Shown here in pieces: positions 32,187 to 41,232 of a DNA stretch of 64,000 nt (the first letter of the stretch is position 1; every line of letters starts with the position of its first letter). The notes below the pieces were generated by a model, which ran no database searches, was not told where the DNA came from, and saw nothing but the letters and a program-made list of their open reading frames with translations. The stretch is from Mycobacterium bohemicum DSM 44277 (lineage in GTDB: Bacteria > Actinomycetota > Actinomycetes > Mycobacteriales > Mycobacteriaceae). Location: positions 186,001 to 250,000 of the forward strand of contig NZ_CSTD01000006.1 of assembly GCF_001053185.1 (NCBI RefSeq), in the 5' to 3' direction. The position numbers and the translations under genes are program-made.

Positions 32187-34073
32187 ATGACACAACTCAC
32201 CTGGCTGCTCGTGGCACTGCCACTGGCGGGGGCCGTGATCCTGCTGTTCGGCGGCAGGCGCACCGACGCCTGGGGCCACTGGCTCGGCTGCCTGGCCGCC
32301 GTCGCGTCGTTCGGTGTGGGGGCGACGCTGCTGGCCGACATGCTCGGCCGCGCCGGGGACGACCGCGCCATCCACCAGAAGTTGTTCACCTGGATTCCCG
32401 TGGGGCAGCTGCACGTCGACGTCGGCATGCAGATCGACCAGCTGTCCATGTGTTTCGTCCTGCTCATCACCGGGGTCGGGTCGCTGATCCACATCTACTC
32501 GGTCGCCTACATGGCCGACGACCCGGACCGGCGCCGGTTCTTCGGCTACCTCAACCTGTTCCTGGCCTCCATGCTGCTGCTGGTCGTCGCCGACAACTAC
32601 CTGGTGCTCTACGTCGGCTGGGAGGGCGTCGGCCTGGCGTCCTACCTGCTGATCGGCTTCTGGTACCACAAGCCGTCCGCGGCCACCGCCGCCAAGAAGG
32701 CGTTCGTGATGAACCGGGTCGGGGACGCCGGCCTGGCGGTCGGAATGTTCCTGATGTTCAGCACGTTCGGCACCCTGTCCTACGCCGGGGTGTTCGCCGG
32801 CGCGCCCGCCGCCGGCCGGGGCGCGCTGACCGCCATGGGCCTGCTGCTGCTGCTCGGCGCCTGCGCCAAGTCCGCCCAGGTTCCGCTGCAGGCCTGGCTG
32901 GGTGACGCGATGGAGGGCCCCACCCCGGTGTCCGCGCTGATCCACGCCGCCACCATGGTGACCGCCGGCGTGTACCTGATCGTGCGGTCCAACCCCCTGT
33001 ACAACCTGGCGCCCGGCGCGCAGCTGGCCGTCGTCATCGTCGGCGCGGTCACGTTGCTGCTCGGCGCGTTCATCGGCTGCGCCAAGGACGACATCAAGCG
33101 CGCGCTGGCGGCGTCGACCATGAGCCAGATCGGCTACATGGTGCTGGCCGCCGGGCTGGGCCCGGCCGGCTACGCGTTCGCGATCATGCACCTGCTCACC
33201 CACGGCTTCTTCAAGGCCGGCCTGTTCCTCGGCTCCGGCGCGGTCATCCACGCGATGCACGAGGAGCAGGACATGCGCCGCTACGGCGGCCTGCGCACCG
33301 CGCTGCCGATCACCTTCGCCACCTTCGGGCTCGGCTACCTGGCGATCATCGGCGTGCCGCCGTTCGCGGGCTACTTCTCCAAGGACGCCATCATCGAGGC
33401 GGCGCTCGCCTCGGGCGGGGTGCGGGGCTACGTGCTGGGCGGGGCCGCGCTACTGGGCGCGGGCGTCACCGCGTTCTACATGACACGGGTGATGCTGATG
33501 ACCTTCTTCGGCCAAAAGCGTTGGGCGCCGGGCACACACCCGCACGAGGCGCCCGCCCTGATGACGTTCCCGATGATCCTGCTCGCGTTCGGCTCGGTGT
33601 TCGCCGGTGGCCTGCTGGCGGTCGGCGGCACCCTGCGGCGCTGGCTCGAGCCCGTCGTCGGCGCCCACGAGGAAACCACGCACGCCCTGCCCGCCTGGGT
33701 CAGCACCGCGCTGGCGCTGGGCGTCGTCGCGATCGGCATCGCGGTGGCCTACCGGATGTACGCCACCGCGGCCATCCCGCGGGTGGCCCCGCTCGCGGTC
33801 AACCCGCTGACGACGGCCGCGCGCCGGGACCTCTACGGCGATGCCTTCAACGAGGAGGTGTTCATGCGCCCTGGCGCGCAACTGACCGCGGCGCTGGTCG
33901 AGGTCGACGACGCCGGAGTGGACGGCTCGGTCAATGCGCTTGCGGCGCTGGTCGGCCGGACCTCGAACTTCCTGCGCGGCTTCCAGACCGGCTTCGCCCG
34001 CAACTACGCGCTGTCGATGCTCGCCGGCGCCGTCCTGGTGGTCGCCCTGATCCTGGCGGTGAAGGTCTGGTGA
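32187..34073 (+). CDS. nuoL: NADH-quinone oxidoreductase subunit L
   Basis: This 628-residue antiporter-like, proton-pumping subunit is at the distal end of complex I. It has about 14-16 transmembrane helices and a long C-terminal lateral helix region. Characteristic stretches are YVGWEGVGLASYLLIGFWY (Glu of TM5), QVPLQAWLGDAMEGPTPVSA, ATMVTAGVYLIVR, and HLLTHGFFKAGLFLGSG (pump Lys). The ATG is the first after the nuoK stop with a suitable distance. Confidence 0.97.
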   Translation: MTQLTWLLVALPLAGAVILLFGGRRTDAWGHWLGCLAAVASFGVGATLLADMLGRAGDDRAIHQKLFTWIPVGQLHVDVGMQIDQLSMCFVLLITGVGSLIHIYSVAYMADDPDRRRFFGYLNLFLASMLLLVVADNYLVLYVGWEGVGLASYLLIGFWYHKPSAATAAKKAFVMNRVGDAGLAVGMFLMFSTFGTLSYAGVFAGAPAAGRGALTAMGLLLLLGACAKSAQVPLQAWLGDAMEGPTPVSALIHAATMVTAGVYLIVRSNPLYNLAPGAQLAVVIVGAVTLLLGAFIGCAKDDIKRALAASTMSQIGYMVLAAGLGPAGYAFAIMHLLTHGFFKAGLFLGSGAVIHAMHEEQDMRRYGGLRTALPITFATFGLGYLAIIGVPPFAGYFSKDAIIEAALASGGVRGYVLGGAALLGAGVTAFYMTRVMLMTFFGQKRWAPGTHPHEAPALMTFPMILLAFGSVFAGGLLAVGGTLRRWLEPVVGAHEETTHALPAWVSTALALGVVAIGIAVAYRMYATAAIPRVAPLAVNPLTTAARRDLYGDAFNEEVFMRPGAQLTAALVEVDDAGVDGSVNALAALVGRTSNFLRGFQTGFARNYALSMLAGAVLVVALILAVKVW

Positions 34074-35626
34074 GCAACGTTCCCTGGCTCAGCGTCCTGT
34101 GGCTGCTGCCGCTGGCGGGTTCCCTGCTGATCATCGTGCTGCCCCCGGGCGCGCGACAGCTGGCCAAGTGGGCCGGCCTGCTCTTCGGCGTGCTGACGCT
34201 GGCGGTCGCGCTCGTGATCACCGTCGGCTTCAAAACCGGCGGCCCCACCTACCAATTCGTGGAAAACCACCCGTGGATCCCGGCGTTCGGCGCCGGCTAC
34301 TCCCTCGGCGTGGACGGCATCGCGGTGGTGCTGGTGCTGCTGACGGCCGTCCTGATCCCGCTGCTGCAGGTGGCCGGCTGGAACGACGCCGGGGAACGCA
34401 AGCGGGGGGTCCACGCCTACGTCGCCCTGACCCTGGCCATCGAGTCGATGGTGCTGATCTCGGTGACCGCGCTGGACGTGCTGCTGTTCTACGTGTTCTT
34501 CGAGGCGATGCTCGTCCCGATGTACTTCCTGATCGGCGGTTTCGGCGGCGGCCGCAATAGGTCCCGCGCGGCGGTGAAGTTCTTGCTGTACAACCTGTTC
34601 GGCGGGCTGATCATGCTTGCCGCGGTCATCGGGCTGTACGTGGTGACCGCGCAGCACGGCTCGGGCACCTTCGACTTCCGCGACATCGTCGCCGGCGTCG
34701 CGTCGGGCCGGTACGGCGCGGACCCGGCGGTGTTCAAGGCGCTCTTCCTGGGCTTCATGTTCGCCTTCGCGATCAAGGCCCCGCTGTGGCCGTTCCACCG
34801 CTGGCTGCCCGACGCCGCGGTGGAGGCCACGCCGGCGACCGCGGTGCTGATGATGGCGGTGATGGACAAGGTCGGCACCTTCGGCATGCTGCGCTACTGC
34901 CTGCAGCTGTTCCCCGGCGCCTCAACGTATTTCCGTCCGCTGATCGTGGTGCTGGCCGTCATCGGGGTGATCTACGGCGCGATCGTGGCGATCGGGCAAA
35001 AGGACATCATGCGGCTGATCGCCTATACCTCGATCTCGCACTTCGGCTTCATCATCCTGGGCATCTTCGTGATGACCAGCCAGGGCCAGAGCGGGTCGAC
35101 GCTGTACATGCTCAACCACGGCCTGTCCACCGCGGCGGTGTTCCTGATCGCGGGCTTCCTGATCTCCCGCCACGGCAGCCGCGCGATCGCCGACTACGGC
35201 GGCGTGCAGAAGGTCGCGCCCGTCCTGGCGGGCACCTTCCTGGTCTCGGCGATGGCGACCCTGTCGCTGCCCGGCCTGGCGCCGTTCGTCAGCGAGTTCC
35301 TGGTCCTGCTGGGCACTTTCAACCGGTATTGGCTGGCGGCCGCGTTCGGCGTCACCGCGCTGGTGCTCTCCGCGGTCTACATGCTGTGGCTCTACCAGCG
35401 GCTGATGACGGGCCCGGTGGCCAGTGGCAACGAACGCATCGGCGACCTGCGCGCCCGCGAATTGCTGGTCGTCGCACCGTTGATCGCGCTGATGCTCGGC
35501 CTCGGCGTCTATCCCAAGCCGGTGCTGGACCTGATCAACCCCGCCGTCGAGAACACCATGACCACCATCGGCCAGCATGATCCCGCGCCGACTGTGCCGC
35601 CCCGGACCGCCGAAGGAGCGCACTGA
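34070..35626 (+). CDS. nuoM: NADH-quinone oxidoreductase subunit M
   Basis: This is a 518-residue antiporter-like pump subunit. Motifs include VFFEAMLVPMYFLIGGFGGG (conserved TM5 Glu), IKAPLWPFHRWLPDAAVEAT, and MDKVGTFGMLRYCLQLFP. Lys residues in the central helices are present. The GTG start overlaps the nuoL stop, and the stop shares bases with the nuoN ATG (TGATG). Confidence 0.97.
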   Translation: MSNVPWLSVLWLLPLAGSLLIIVLPPGARQLAKWAGLLFGVLTLAVALVITVGFKTGGPTYQFVENHPWIPAFGAGYSLGVDGIAVVLVLLTAVLIPLLQVAGWNDAGERKRGVHAYVALTLAIESMVLISVTALDVLLFYVFFEAMLVPMYFLIGGFGGGRNRSRAAVKFLLYNLFGGLIMLAAVIGLYVVTAQHGSGTFDFRDIVAGVASGRYGADPAVFKALFLGFMFAFAIKAPLWPFHRWLPDAAVEATPATAVLMMAVMDKVGTFGMLRYCLQLFPGASTYFRPLIVVLAVIGVIYGAIVAIGQKDIMRLIAYTSISHFGFIILGIFVMTSQGQSGSTLYMLNHGLSTAAVFLIAGFLISRHGSRAIADYGGVQKVAPVLAGTFLVSAMATLSLPGLAPFVSEFLVLLGTFNRYWLAAAFGVTALVLSAVYMLWLYQRLMTGPVASGNERIGDLRARELLVVAPLIALMLGLGVYPKPVLDLINPAVENTMTTIGQHDPAPTVPPRTAEGAH

Positions 35627-37227
35627 TGCCCATTCCCACGCCCAGCGTCGAGTACTTCCTGCTGTCCCCGATGCTCATCGTGTTCGGCGTGGCCGTGGCC
35701 GGCGTGCTCGTCGAGGCCTTCCTGCCCCGGCGAACTCGCTACGTCGCCCAGGTGACGCTCGCCCTCGCCGGGCTGATCGCGGCGTTCGTCGCGACCATCA
35801 AAGTGGCCCAGTCGATTCCGTCCTCCGGGCGCACGGCCGTCCTGGGCGCGATAGCCATCGACCGGCCGGCGCTGTACCTGCAGGGCACGGTGCTCCTGGT
35901 CGCGGTGCTGGCGGTGATCTTCATGGCCGAACGCACCCAGAGCAAGGCGGCCACGCGGGCCGGCGAGGCCAAGGTGGCCGTGGCGGCGGGCGCGGGGCGC
36001 GGCGGCCTGGATTCCTTTACACCGCAGGCCTCCGCGGTCCCCGGCAGCGAGGCCGAGGCCGAGGCCCAACGGGCCGGGGCCGGCCAGACCGAGCTCTTCC
36101 CGCTCGCGATGCTGTCGGTCGGCGGCATGATGGTCTTCCCGTCGTCCAACGACCTGCTGACGATGTTCGTGGCGCTCGAGGTGCTTTCCCTGCCGCTGTA
36201 CCTGATGTGCGGGCTCGCGCGGCACCGCCGGCTGCTCTCGCAGGAGGCGGCCATGAAGTACTTCCTGCTGGGCGCGTTTTCCTCGGCGTTCTTCCTCTAC
36301 GGCGTGGCGTTGCTCTACGGCGCGACCGGCACCCTGCTGCTGCCCGGCATCCGGGACGCGCTGGCCGCCAACGGCGACAGCTCGCTGGCGCTGGTCGGCG
36401 TCGCCTTGCTCTCCGTCGGCCTGCTCTTCAAAGTCGGCGCGGTCCCGTTCCATTCGTGGATCCCCGACGTCTACCAGGGGGCCCCCACACCGATCACCGG
36501 CTTCATGGCGGCGGCCACCAAGGTGGCCGCGTTCGGGGCGCTCATCCGGGTGGTCTACGTCGCGCTGCCGCCCCTGCACGAGCAATGGCGTCCCGTGCTG
36601 TGGGCGATCGCCATCCTGACGATGGCGGTGGGCACCATCACCGCGGTGAACCAGACCGACGTCAAGCGCCTGTTGGCCTATTCGTCGGTAGCGCACGTCG
36701 GCTTCATCCTCACCGGCGTCATCGCCGACAACCCCGCGGGCCTGTCCGCCACCCTGTTCTACCTGCTGGCCTACAGCTTCAGCACGGTCGGCGCGTTCGC
36801 GATCGTGGGCCTGATCCGCAACGCCGACGGCGTCGAGGACGCCACCATGTCACGCTGGGCCGGGCTGGGGCAGCGCAATCCCATTGTGGGCGTGATGTTC
36901 TCGATGTTCCTGCTGGCCTTCGCCGGGATCCCGCTCACCAGCGGGTTCGTCAGCAAGCTCGCCGTCTTCCAGGCCGCCGCCCGGGGCGGCGCCGTGCCGC
37001 TGGTGGTCGTCGGTGTGGTCGCCAGCGGGGTCGCCGCCTACTTCTACGTGCGGGTGATCGTGTCGATGTTCTTCACCGAGGCCACCGACGAGACCCCGCA
37101 CGTCGTCGAGCCCGGGATCCTGAGCAAGGCGGCCATCGCCGTATGCGCCCTCGCCACACTGGGTTTGGGGATCTTCCCGCAGCCCCTGCTCAACCTCGCC
37201 GACCAGACCGCGCAGCTCCTGCACTGA
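35626..37227 (+). CDS. nuoN: NADH-quinone oxidoreductase subunit N
   Basis: This 533-residue third antiporter-like subunit ends the operon. Motifs are MFVALEVLSLPLYLMCGLAR (TM5 Glu), VGAVPFHSWIPDVYQGAPTP, and LLAYSSVAHVGFILTGV. A hydrophilic loop of about 45 residues (near 105-150, rich in Ala, Gly and Glu) separates TM3 and TM4, as in mycobacterial NuoN. It is convergent with the MoxR operon, with four bases between stop codons and no visible terminator. Confidence 0.97.
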   Translation: MPIPTPSVEYFLLSPMLIVFGVAVAGVLVEAFLPRRTRYVAQVTLALAGLIAAFVATIKVAQSIPSSGRTAVLGAIAIDRPALYLQGTVLLVAVLAVIFMAERTQSKAATRAGEAKVAVAAGAGRGGLDSFTPQASAVPGSEAEAEAQRAGAGQTELFPLAMLSVGGMMVFPSSNDLLTMFVALEVLSLPLYLMCGLARHRRLLSQEAAMKYFLLGAFSSAFFLYGVALLYGATGTLLLPGIRDALAANGDSSLALVGVALLSVGLLFKVGAVPFHSWIPDVYQGAPTPITGFMAAATKVAAFGALIRVVYVALPPLHEQWRPVLWAIAILTMAVGTITAVNQTDVKRLLAYSSVAHVGFILTGVIADNPAGLSATLFYLLAYSFSTVGAFAIVGLIRNADGVEDATMSRWAGLGQRNPIVGVMFSMFLLAFAGIPLTSGFVSKLAVFQAAARGGAVPLVVVGVVASGVAAYFYVRVIVSMFFTEATDETPHVVEPGILSKAAIAVCALATLGLGIFPQPLLNLADQTAQLLH

Positions 37228-37231
37228 GCCG

Positions 37232-37660
37232 TCAGCCCAGGAACGGAATCGCGGCCAGCACGTAGATCGCCAGCACGCCCAGCGGGGCAATGAGCGGCAA
37301 CCACGGCAGCTGCAGCGGGAACGACGTGGCAACCAACCCCGCGAACGCGAGGCCCCCGGCGCCAACGGCCGTCGGCAAGCCGCCGATCCCCGAGCGGCAC
37401 ACCAGGTAGGCCGCGGCGCACAACCCCGACAGTGCAACGAAAGCCGCAGCGGGGGCCCACAACACGACCACCGCCGCCGCGAGCAGAACGGCGAGCGTCG
37501 CGGCGGGGCGGAAAACAATCCCCACGGCGACCGCGAGCAGCCCCGCGGCGGCCACCCCGATGGCGGCCCCGTGGGAACCGACGGCGGCGGCGCCCACCAT
37601 CAGTACGCCGAACCCGGTCGCCAGGGCGGGCGCGGCCAATCGTGCCGTGGCCGTCGTCAT
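37232..37660 (-). CDS. Small integral membrane protein of the MoxR operon (Rv3162c-like)
   Basis: This 142-residue, almost wholly hydrophobic protein has about five transmembrane helices rich in Ala, Val and Leu (for example AAGLLAVAVGIVF, LPWLPLIAPLGVLAIYVLAA). No enzymatic motif is present. The ATG overlaps the DUF58 stop (ATGA), so it is the last gene of the moxR-DUF58 operon. It probably anchors or assists the MoxR/DUF58 system at the membrane. Confidence 0.78.
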   Translation of the reverse strand: MTTATARLAAPALATGFGVLMVGAAAVGSHGAAIGVAAAGLLAVAVGIVFRPAATLAVLLAAAVVVLWAPAAAFVALSGLCAAAYLVCRSGIGGLPTAVGAGGLAFAGLVATSFPLQLPWLPLIAPLGVLAIYVLAAIPFLG

Positions 37661-38919
37661 GCTCGCAACCGCCCCCGCACCCGGCGGCGCCGATCCGGCA
37701 GCACGCCCATCGACTGCTCCAGACCCCGATCCCCTTGCCACGAAACGATGTCCACGCCGATGGTAGCCATGTCGCGGTACATGGCCGACCGTTGCAGGGT
37801 CCACAGCCGGTCCACCAGGGGGTCCTGCTCCCCCTTGAACGGGGAGCTGTCGAGAACGTCGACCGCGATGACGACGTGGCCGCGCTTGCGGAGATCGATC
37901 AGCGCCAAGGCGAATTCGGTGTCGAGCAGGGTGGAGAACGCGATGACGATCGCTCCCACCGGGACGGCCGCACGGGGCGCCAGCGTGCCGGTGGTGCTTT
38001 CGAATCGGTCGCCGGCGCCGAGCACCGTGTCCAACACGCGATAGAACTGGCGTTGCCCGATGTCGGCGCCCAGCCACCGCGGCCGGTTTCCGCCCAGGGC
38101 AACGATTCCCGCCCGGTCGCCGTGGCGCAATGCGGTCTGCACCACCTGCGCCGCCCCGCGCACCACCCGTTCGGTGGCTTCGGTCGCCGCCCCGGCCGGC
38201 TGCCGGTAACCGTCGATCAGCACCACGACGTCGGCGGCGCGGTCGGTCAATCGCTGTGTGACATGCAGTTGGCCGCGGCGGGCGCTCACCGGCCAGTTCA
38301 CCGCGCGCAGCTGGTCGCCGGGCACGTAGGTGCGGATGTCGGCGTACTCGACGCCCGGGCCGATGTGACGGGTCAGGTGGGCGCCCAACCGGTCGAGCAA
38401 CTCGGTCGGTGGGATCGGCGTCACCTGCGGCGGCGCCAGTGGGAACACGATCACTTCGGCGGCGTCGACGGTCGCCGTCCCCGTCAGCAGGCCGCCGCGC
38501 GCGACCGCGTCCACCCGAACCCGGATGCGGTACCGGCCCCACCGTTGCGCCGTCGCCGCAACGGTTTTCACCCCGGGCGAGTCCGCATCGCCGACGTCGA
38601 GCTGCAGGCCCTCGACGTCCGGCACGGCCAGCTCCACGGCGCCCGCCCCCTGCACCGTCGCCCAGATCCTCATCTTCACCTGCTCGCCCTCGAAGCACCG
38701 CTGGGCATCCGGCTCGCCGTGGATGGTGACCTTGGGCACCGGGCGTTGCCAGCTGATCGAGCAGAGCACCCCGAGCAGGGGCGCCGCGAATGCGATCAGG
38801 CGCCACTGTGCGCCGATGACGGCGACGGCCAGCACCACGGCGGCGCACGTCGCGACGGCCCGGGTGAGATGCGATGCTCGCCAACGGAAGTCGACGTTCC
38901 CGCTCGCGGCGGCGCTCAT
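37657..38919 (-). CDS. DUF58 domain protein (Rv3163c-like)
   Basis: This 420-residue protein has two N-terminal transmembrane helices (about 22-58), an Ig-like beta region, and the DUF58/VWA-like domain near 200-290 with GVEYADIRTYVPGDQLRAVNWPVSARRG split across it and VVVLIDGY giving a MIDAS-like Asp. DUF58 proteins work with MoxR ATPases, probably in assembling or maturing metal-containing or envelope proteins. Its ATG is one base from the MoxR stop, indicating co-expression. Confidence 0.88.
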   Translation of the reverse strand: MSAAASGNVDFRWRASHLTRAVATCAAVVLAVAVIGAQWRLIAFAAPLLGVLCSISWQRPVPKVTIHGEPDAQRCFEGEQVKMRIWATVQGAGAVELAVPDVEGLQLDVGDADSPGVKTVAATAQRWGRYRIRVRVDAVARGGLLTGTATVDAAEVIVFPLAPPQVTPIPPTELLDRLGAHLTRHIGPGVEYADIRTYVPGDQLRAVNWPVSARRGQLHVTQRLTDRAADVVVLIDGYRQPAGAATEATERVVRGAAQVVQTALRHGDRAGIVALGGNRPRWLGADIGQRQFYRVLDTVLGAGDRFESTTGTLAPRAAVPVGAIVIAFSTLLDTEFALALIDLRKRGHVVIAVDVLDSSPFKGEQDPLVDRLWTLQRSAMYRDMATIGVDIVSWQGDRGLEQSMGVLPDRRRRVRGRLRA

Positions 38920-38920
38920 G

Positions 38921-39880
38921 TCATCCGTTCGTTCTGGGCACCGGCAGCCGCCGCAGCAGCTCCTCGACCACGTCGGCGCCCTGGATCTTTCGCACCCACA
39001 TCTCCGGGCGCAGGGTGATCCGGTGCGCGACCGCCGCGGTGGCGAGCGCCTTGACGTCTTCGGGGATGACGTAGTCGCGGCCGAGCAACAATGCGCGGGC
39101 GCGGGCGAGCTGGACCAGATCGAGCTCCGCGCGCGGGCTGGCCCCCACCGCGACCTGGGGATGGTGGCGGGTGGCGGTGGCCAGCGACACCACGTAGCGC
39201 AGCACGTCCTCGTGCACGGTCACCTGCTCGACCGATTCGCGCATCGCCAGCAGGTCGTGGGCGTCCACCACCTGGTGCACGGTCGGCTGGGCCGAGCCGC
39301 GGTCCAACCGCCGGCGCAGCATGGAGGCCTCGTCCCGTTCGGAGAGGTAGCGCAGTTCGAGGCGGATGGCGAACCGGTCGAGCTGGGCCTCCGGCAGCGG
39401 ATAGGTGCCCTCGTACTCGATGGGGTTGTCGGTGGCCAGAACGATGAAAGGTTCTGGGAGTTGGTGAGTTTCGCCGTCGATGCTGACCTGGCCCTCGGCC
39501 ATCGCCTCCAGCAGCGCCGCCTGGGTCTTGGGCGGAGTGCGGTTGATCTCGTCGGCGAGCAACAGGTTGGTGAAGATGGGCCCGGCGCGGAAGGCGAAGC
39601 GGCCCGACTGCATGTCATAGATCGTGGAGCCCAGCAGGTCGGCGGGCAGCAGGTCCGGGGTGAACTGCACCCTGGTGAACTGCAGACCCAACGCGGCGGC
39701 GAACGATCTGGCGATGAGGGTCTTGCCGAGACCGGGCAGATCCTCGATCAGCACGTGGCCCCCCGCCAGCACCGCGGTCAGGATGAGCGTGAGCGCGGGG
39801 CGCTTGCCCACCACCACACGTTCTATCTCGTCGAGCACGGCCTCGCAGTGCGCGGTGGTGGTCGCTGCCGGGAGTGTCAT
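38921..39880 (-). CDS. moxR3: MoxR-family AAA+ ATPase (MoxR3-like)
   Basis: This 319-residue chaperone-type ATPase has Walker A DLPGLGKT near 48-55 (after VLAGGHVLIE), Walker B LLLADEINRTPPKTQAALLEAM near 107, and sensor 1 VLATDNPIEYEGTYPLPEAQLDRF near 147; the arginine finger region follows. It is collinear with Rv3164c, and its start overlaps the upstream gene. The substrate remodelled is unknown. Confidence 0.93.
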   Translation of the reverse strand: MTLPAATTTAHCEAVLDEIERVVVGKRPALTLILTAVLAGGHVLIEDLPGLGKTLIARSFAAALGLQFTRVQFTPDLLPADLLGSTIYDMQSGRFAFRAGPIFTNLLLADEINRTPPKTQAALLEAMAEGQVSIDGETHQLPEPFIVLATDNPIEYEGTYPLPEAQLDRFAIRLELRYLSERDEASMLRRRLDRGSAQPTVHQVVDAHDLLAMRESVEQVTVHEDVLRYVVSLATATRHHPQVAVGASPRAELDLVQLARARALLLGRDYVIPEDVKALATAAVAHRITLRPEMWVRKIQGADVVEELLRRLPVPRTNG

Positions 39881-40359
39881 GCCTGCTCCAACTTTCGCAG
39901 AATCTCTCCCAGCGCCGCGCGGCCGGGACCGGGTGAGCGGTCACCGGTGCCGGTGACGTTGTTCGGATTGACCCATTCCCACAGTTCGGCGCCGAAGAGC
40001 ATGCGACCGACCGAGTGGTACGCGGTGGGGTCCTTTGATTGCTTTTGGCCCGTGGCGATTTCATACCGCCGGGCGAGCATCGGGCGCAGGTGCCGGTCCC
40101 AATCGGTGCGGCTGGACTCCGACCACCGGATCGTCGACTCCGTGCCGGAAAGCCAGCGGCGCAACGAATCCCCGAGATCATCGGCTTCGAGTTCGGCCGG
40201 GGATTCGGCACCGCGCCCGAGCGCACGACGGACGCTGAGCAGGACCAGGGCCACGGCCACGCCCGACGCCGCCAGCACGGACCCGCGGGCGCGCACCACC
40301 AGCGCCAACGCCTCCACCCCGACGATGAGGACAACACCCAGCACGACAAGCCTTTTCAC
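39877..40359 (-). CDS. Membrane protein of the MoxR operon (Rv3165c-like)
   Basis: This is a 160-residue protein. Two N-terminal hydrophobic helices (about 4-22 and 28-45) precede a soluble domain with RRALGRGAESPAE, HLRPMLARRYEIATGQ and ELWEWVNPNN. Its function is unknown. The GTG start overlaps the stop of the gene before it and its stop overlaps the moxR ATG. In related operons a protein at this position accompanies a DUF4129-type protein. Confidence 0.78.
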   Translation of the reverse strand: MKRLVVLGVVLIVGVEALALVVRARGSVLAASGVAVALVLLSVRRALGRGAESPAELEADDLGDSLRRWLSGTESTIRWSESSRTDWDRHLRPMLARRYEIATGQKQSKDPTAYHSVGRMLFGAELWEWVNPNNVTGTGDRSPGPGRAALGEILRKLEQA

Positions 40360-41129
40360 GCCGCGCTCCGCGATCTCATCTCGTCGAGGACGAGTCGGAG
40401 CACGCCGACCGCGACGTCGCGGTGGCCTTCGTTCATCACGTGGGGACTGAAGCGGGCCTCGGCGAACAGGTCGACCAGCCGGATGGCGTTGTCGGCCCTG
40501 AGGGCATGCAGGCGGACGGCGCGGGCCAACACCTCGGTCGGGGTGTCGAACTCCTGGGGCACGGCCCCGGGAACGGTCGCCAGCTCGCGTTCCATCGCGG
40601 CGTAGCACGCGATGATGGCCTCCCGGGGGTCGCGGCTGAGGTCGGCCATCGCGGCCAGCCCGACTTCGGCGGCCCGCGCCAGCGATTCGGCCGGGGCCAC
40701 GGGCGCCGGCGATTCGGGGTGGTCGTCGAGGACGGGGGCCGGGGCGCCCGCCCGCCCGCGCCGCCGCGAGAGGATCACCGACGCGGTGATCAGCAGCGCC
40801 AGCATGAACACCGTGGCGGCCAGCAGGATCTCGAACGTCGTCTGTCCGTCGTTCCGGGGGGCTTGCCGGGGTGGCGGGCCGGTGGCCTGCCCCGGCGGAG
40901 GCGCGCCCGGGCTCCGGCTGGGCACCGACGACGTGACGTCGTGCGGGGCGCAGGCCCGGACGAGCAGCATCGCGATCAGCAGCCACGCCACGATCACCCC
41001 CAGCCCGATCAGGAGCACCCGCCAACTCGGCCGGCCGCCGCCGGTGCCGAGCATGCCCGACAGATCGCCCGCCTTCGGCGCCGCCGCCCGCGGGTCCTTC
41101 GTCTCATACTGGCACGTCAGACGGCGCAC
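40356..41129 (-). CDS. Membrane protein with DUF4129-like C-terminal domain, first gene of MoxR operon (Rv3166c-like)
   Basis: This is a 257-residue protein from a GTG at 41129. Earlier in-frame codons exist, but they would run into the promoter zone of the divergent HNH gene, and an internal ATG at 41054 is also possible. The first helix is WRVLLIGLGVIVAWLLIAMLL, a Pro-rich loop (SRSPGAPPPGQATGPPPRQ) follows, and a second helix is FEILLAATVFMLALLITASV. The C-terminal domain DPREAIIACYAAMERELA, then LFAEARFSPHVM, resembles DUF4129, often linked to transglutaminase/MoxR systems. The name is by context and motif only. Confidence 0.72.
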   Translation of the reverse strand: MRRLTCQYETKDPRAAAPKAGDLSGMLGTGGGRPSWRVLLIGLGVIVAWLLIAMLLVRACAPHDVTSSVPSRSPGAPPPGQATGPPPRQAPRNDGQTTFEILLAATVFMLALLITASVILSRRRGRAGAPAPVLDDHPESPAPVAPAESLARAAEVGLAAMADLSRDPREAIIACYAAMERELATVPGAVPQEFDTPTEVLARAVRLHALRADNAIRLVDLFAEARFSPHVMNEGHRDVAVGVLRLVLDEMRSRSAA

Positions 41130-41142
41130 CCGCCATGACCAG

Positions 41143-41169
41143 TTATCCACAGTCGCGGTTTCGTCCACA
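41143..41169. promoter_or_regulatory. DnaA-box-like pair between the MoxR operon and the HNH gene
   Basis: TTATCCACA at 41143-41151 is identical to the bacterial DnaA-box consensus. TCGTCCACA at 41161-41169 is a weaker match of the same orientation, with starts 18 bases apart. They lie between the divergent MoxR operon and the 13E12-type gene. There is no AT-rich unwinding region, so this is not an origin. DnaA-linked regulation or chance are the options. Confidence 0.35.
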
Positions 41170-41232
41170 GGGCTGCGATGCCGACGGGCTGGAGTGGGCG
41201 ACCTGACGGACCCGGTTCCTAGCTTGGGCGAC

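Noticed and set aside
35990..36090. Insertion inside nuoN (Ala/Gly/Glu-rich loop)
   Set aside because: The loop is in frame and mycobacterial NuoN proteins are known to be longer than the E. coli one; no repeat flanks it.
41143..41169. Replication origin
   Set aside because: Only two boxes, no AT-rich region, and no dnaA or dnaN nearby.
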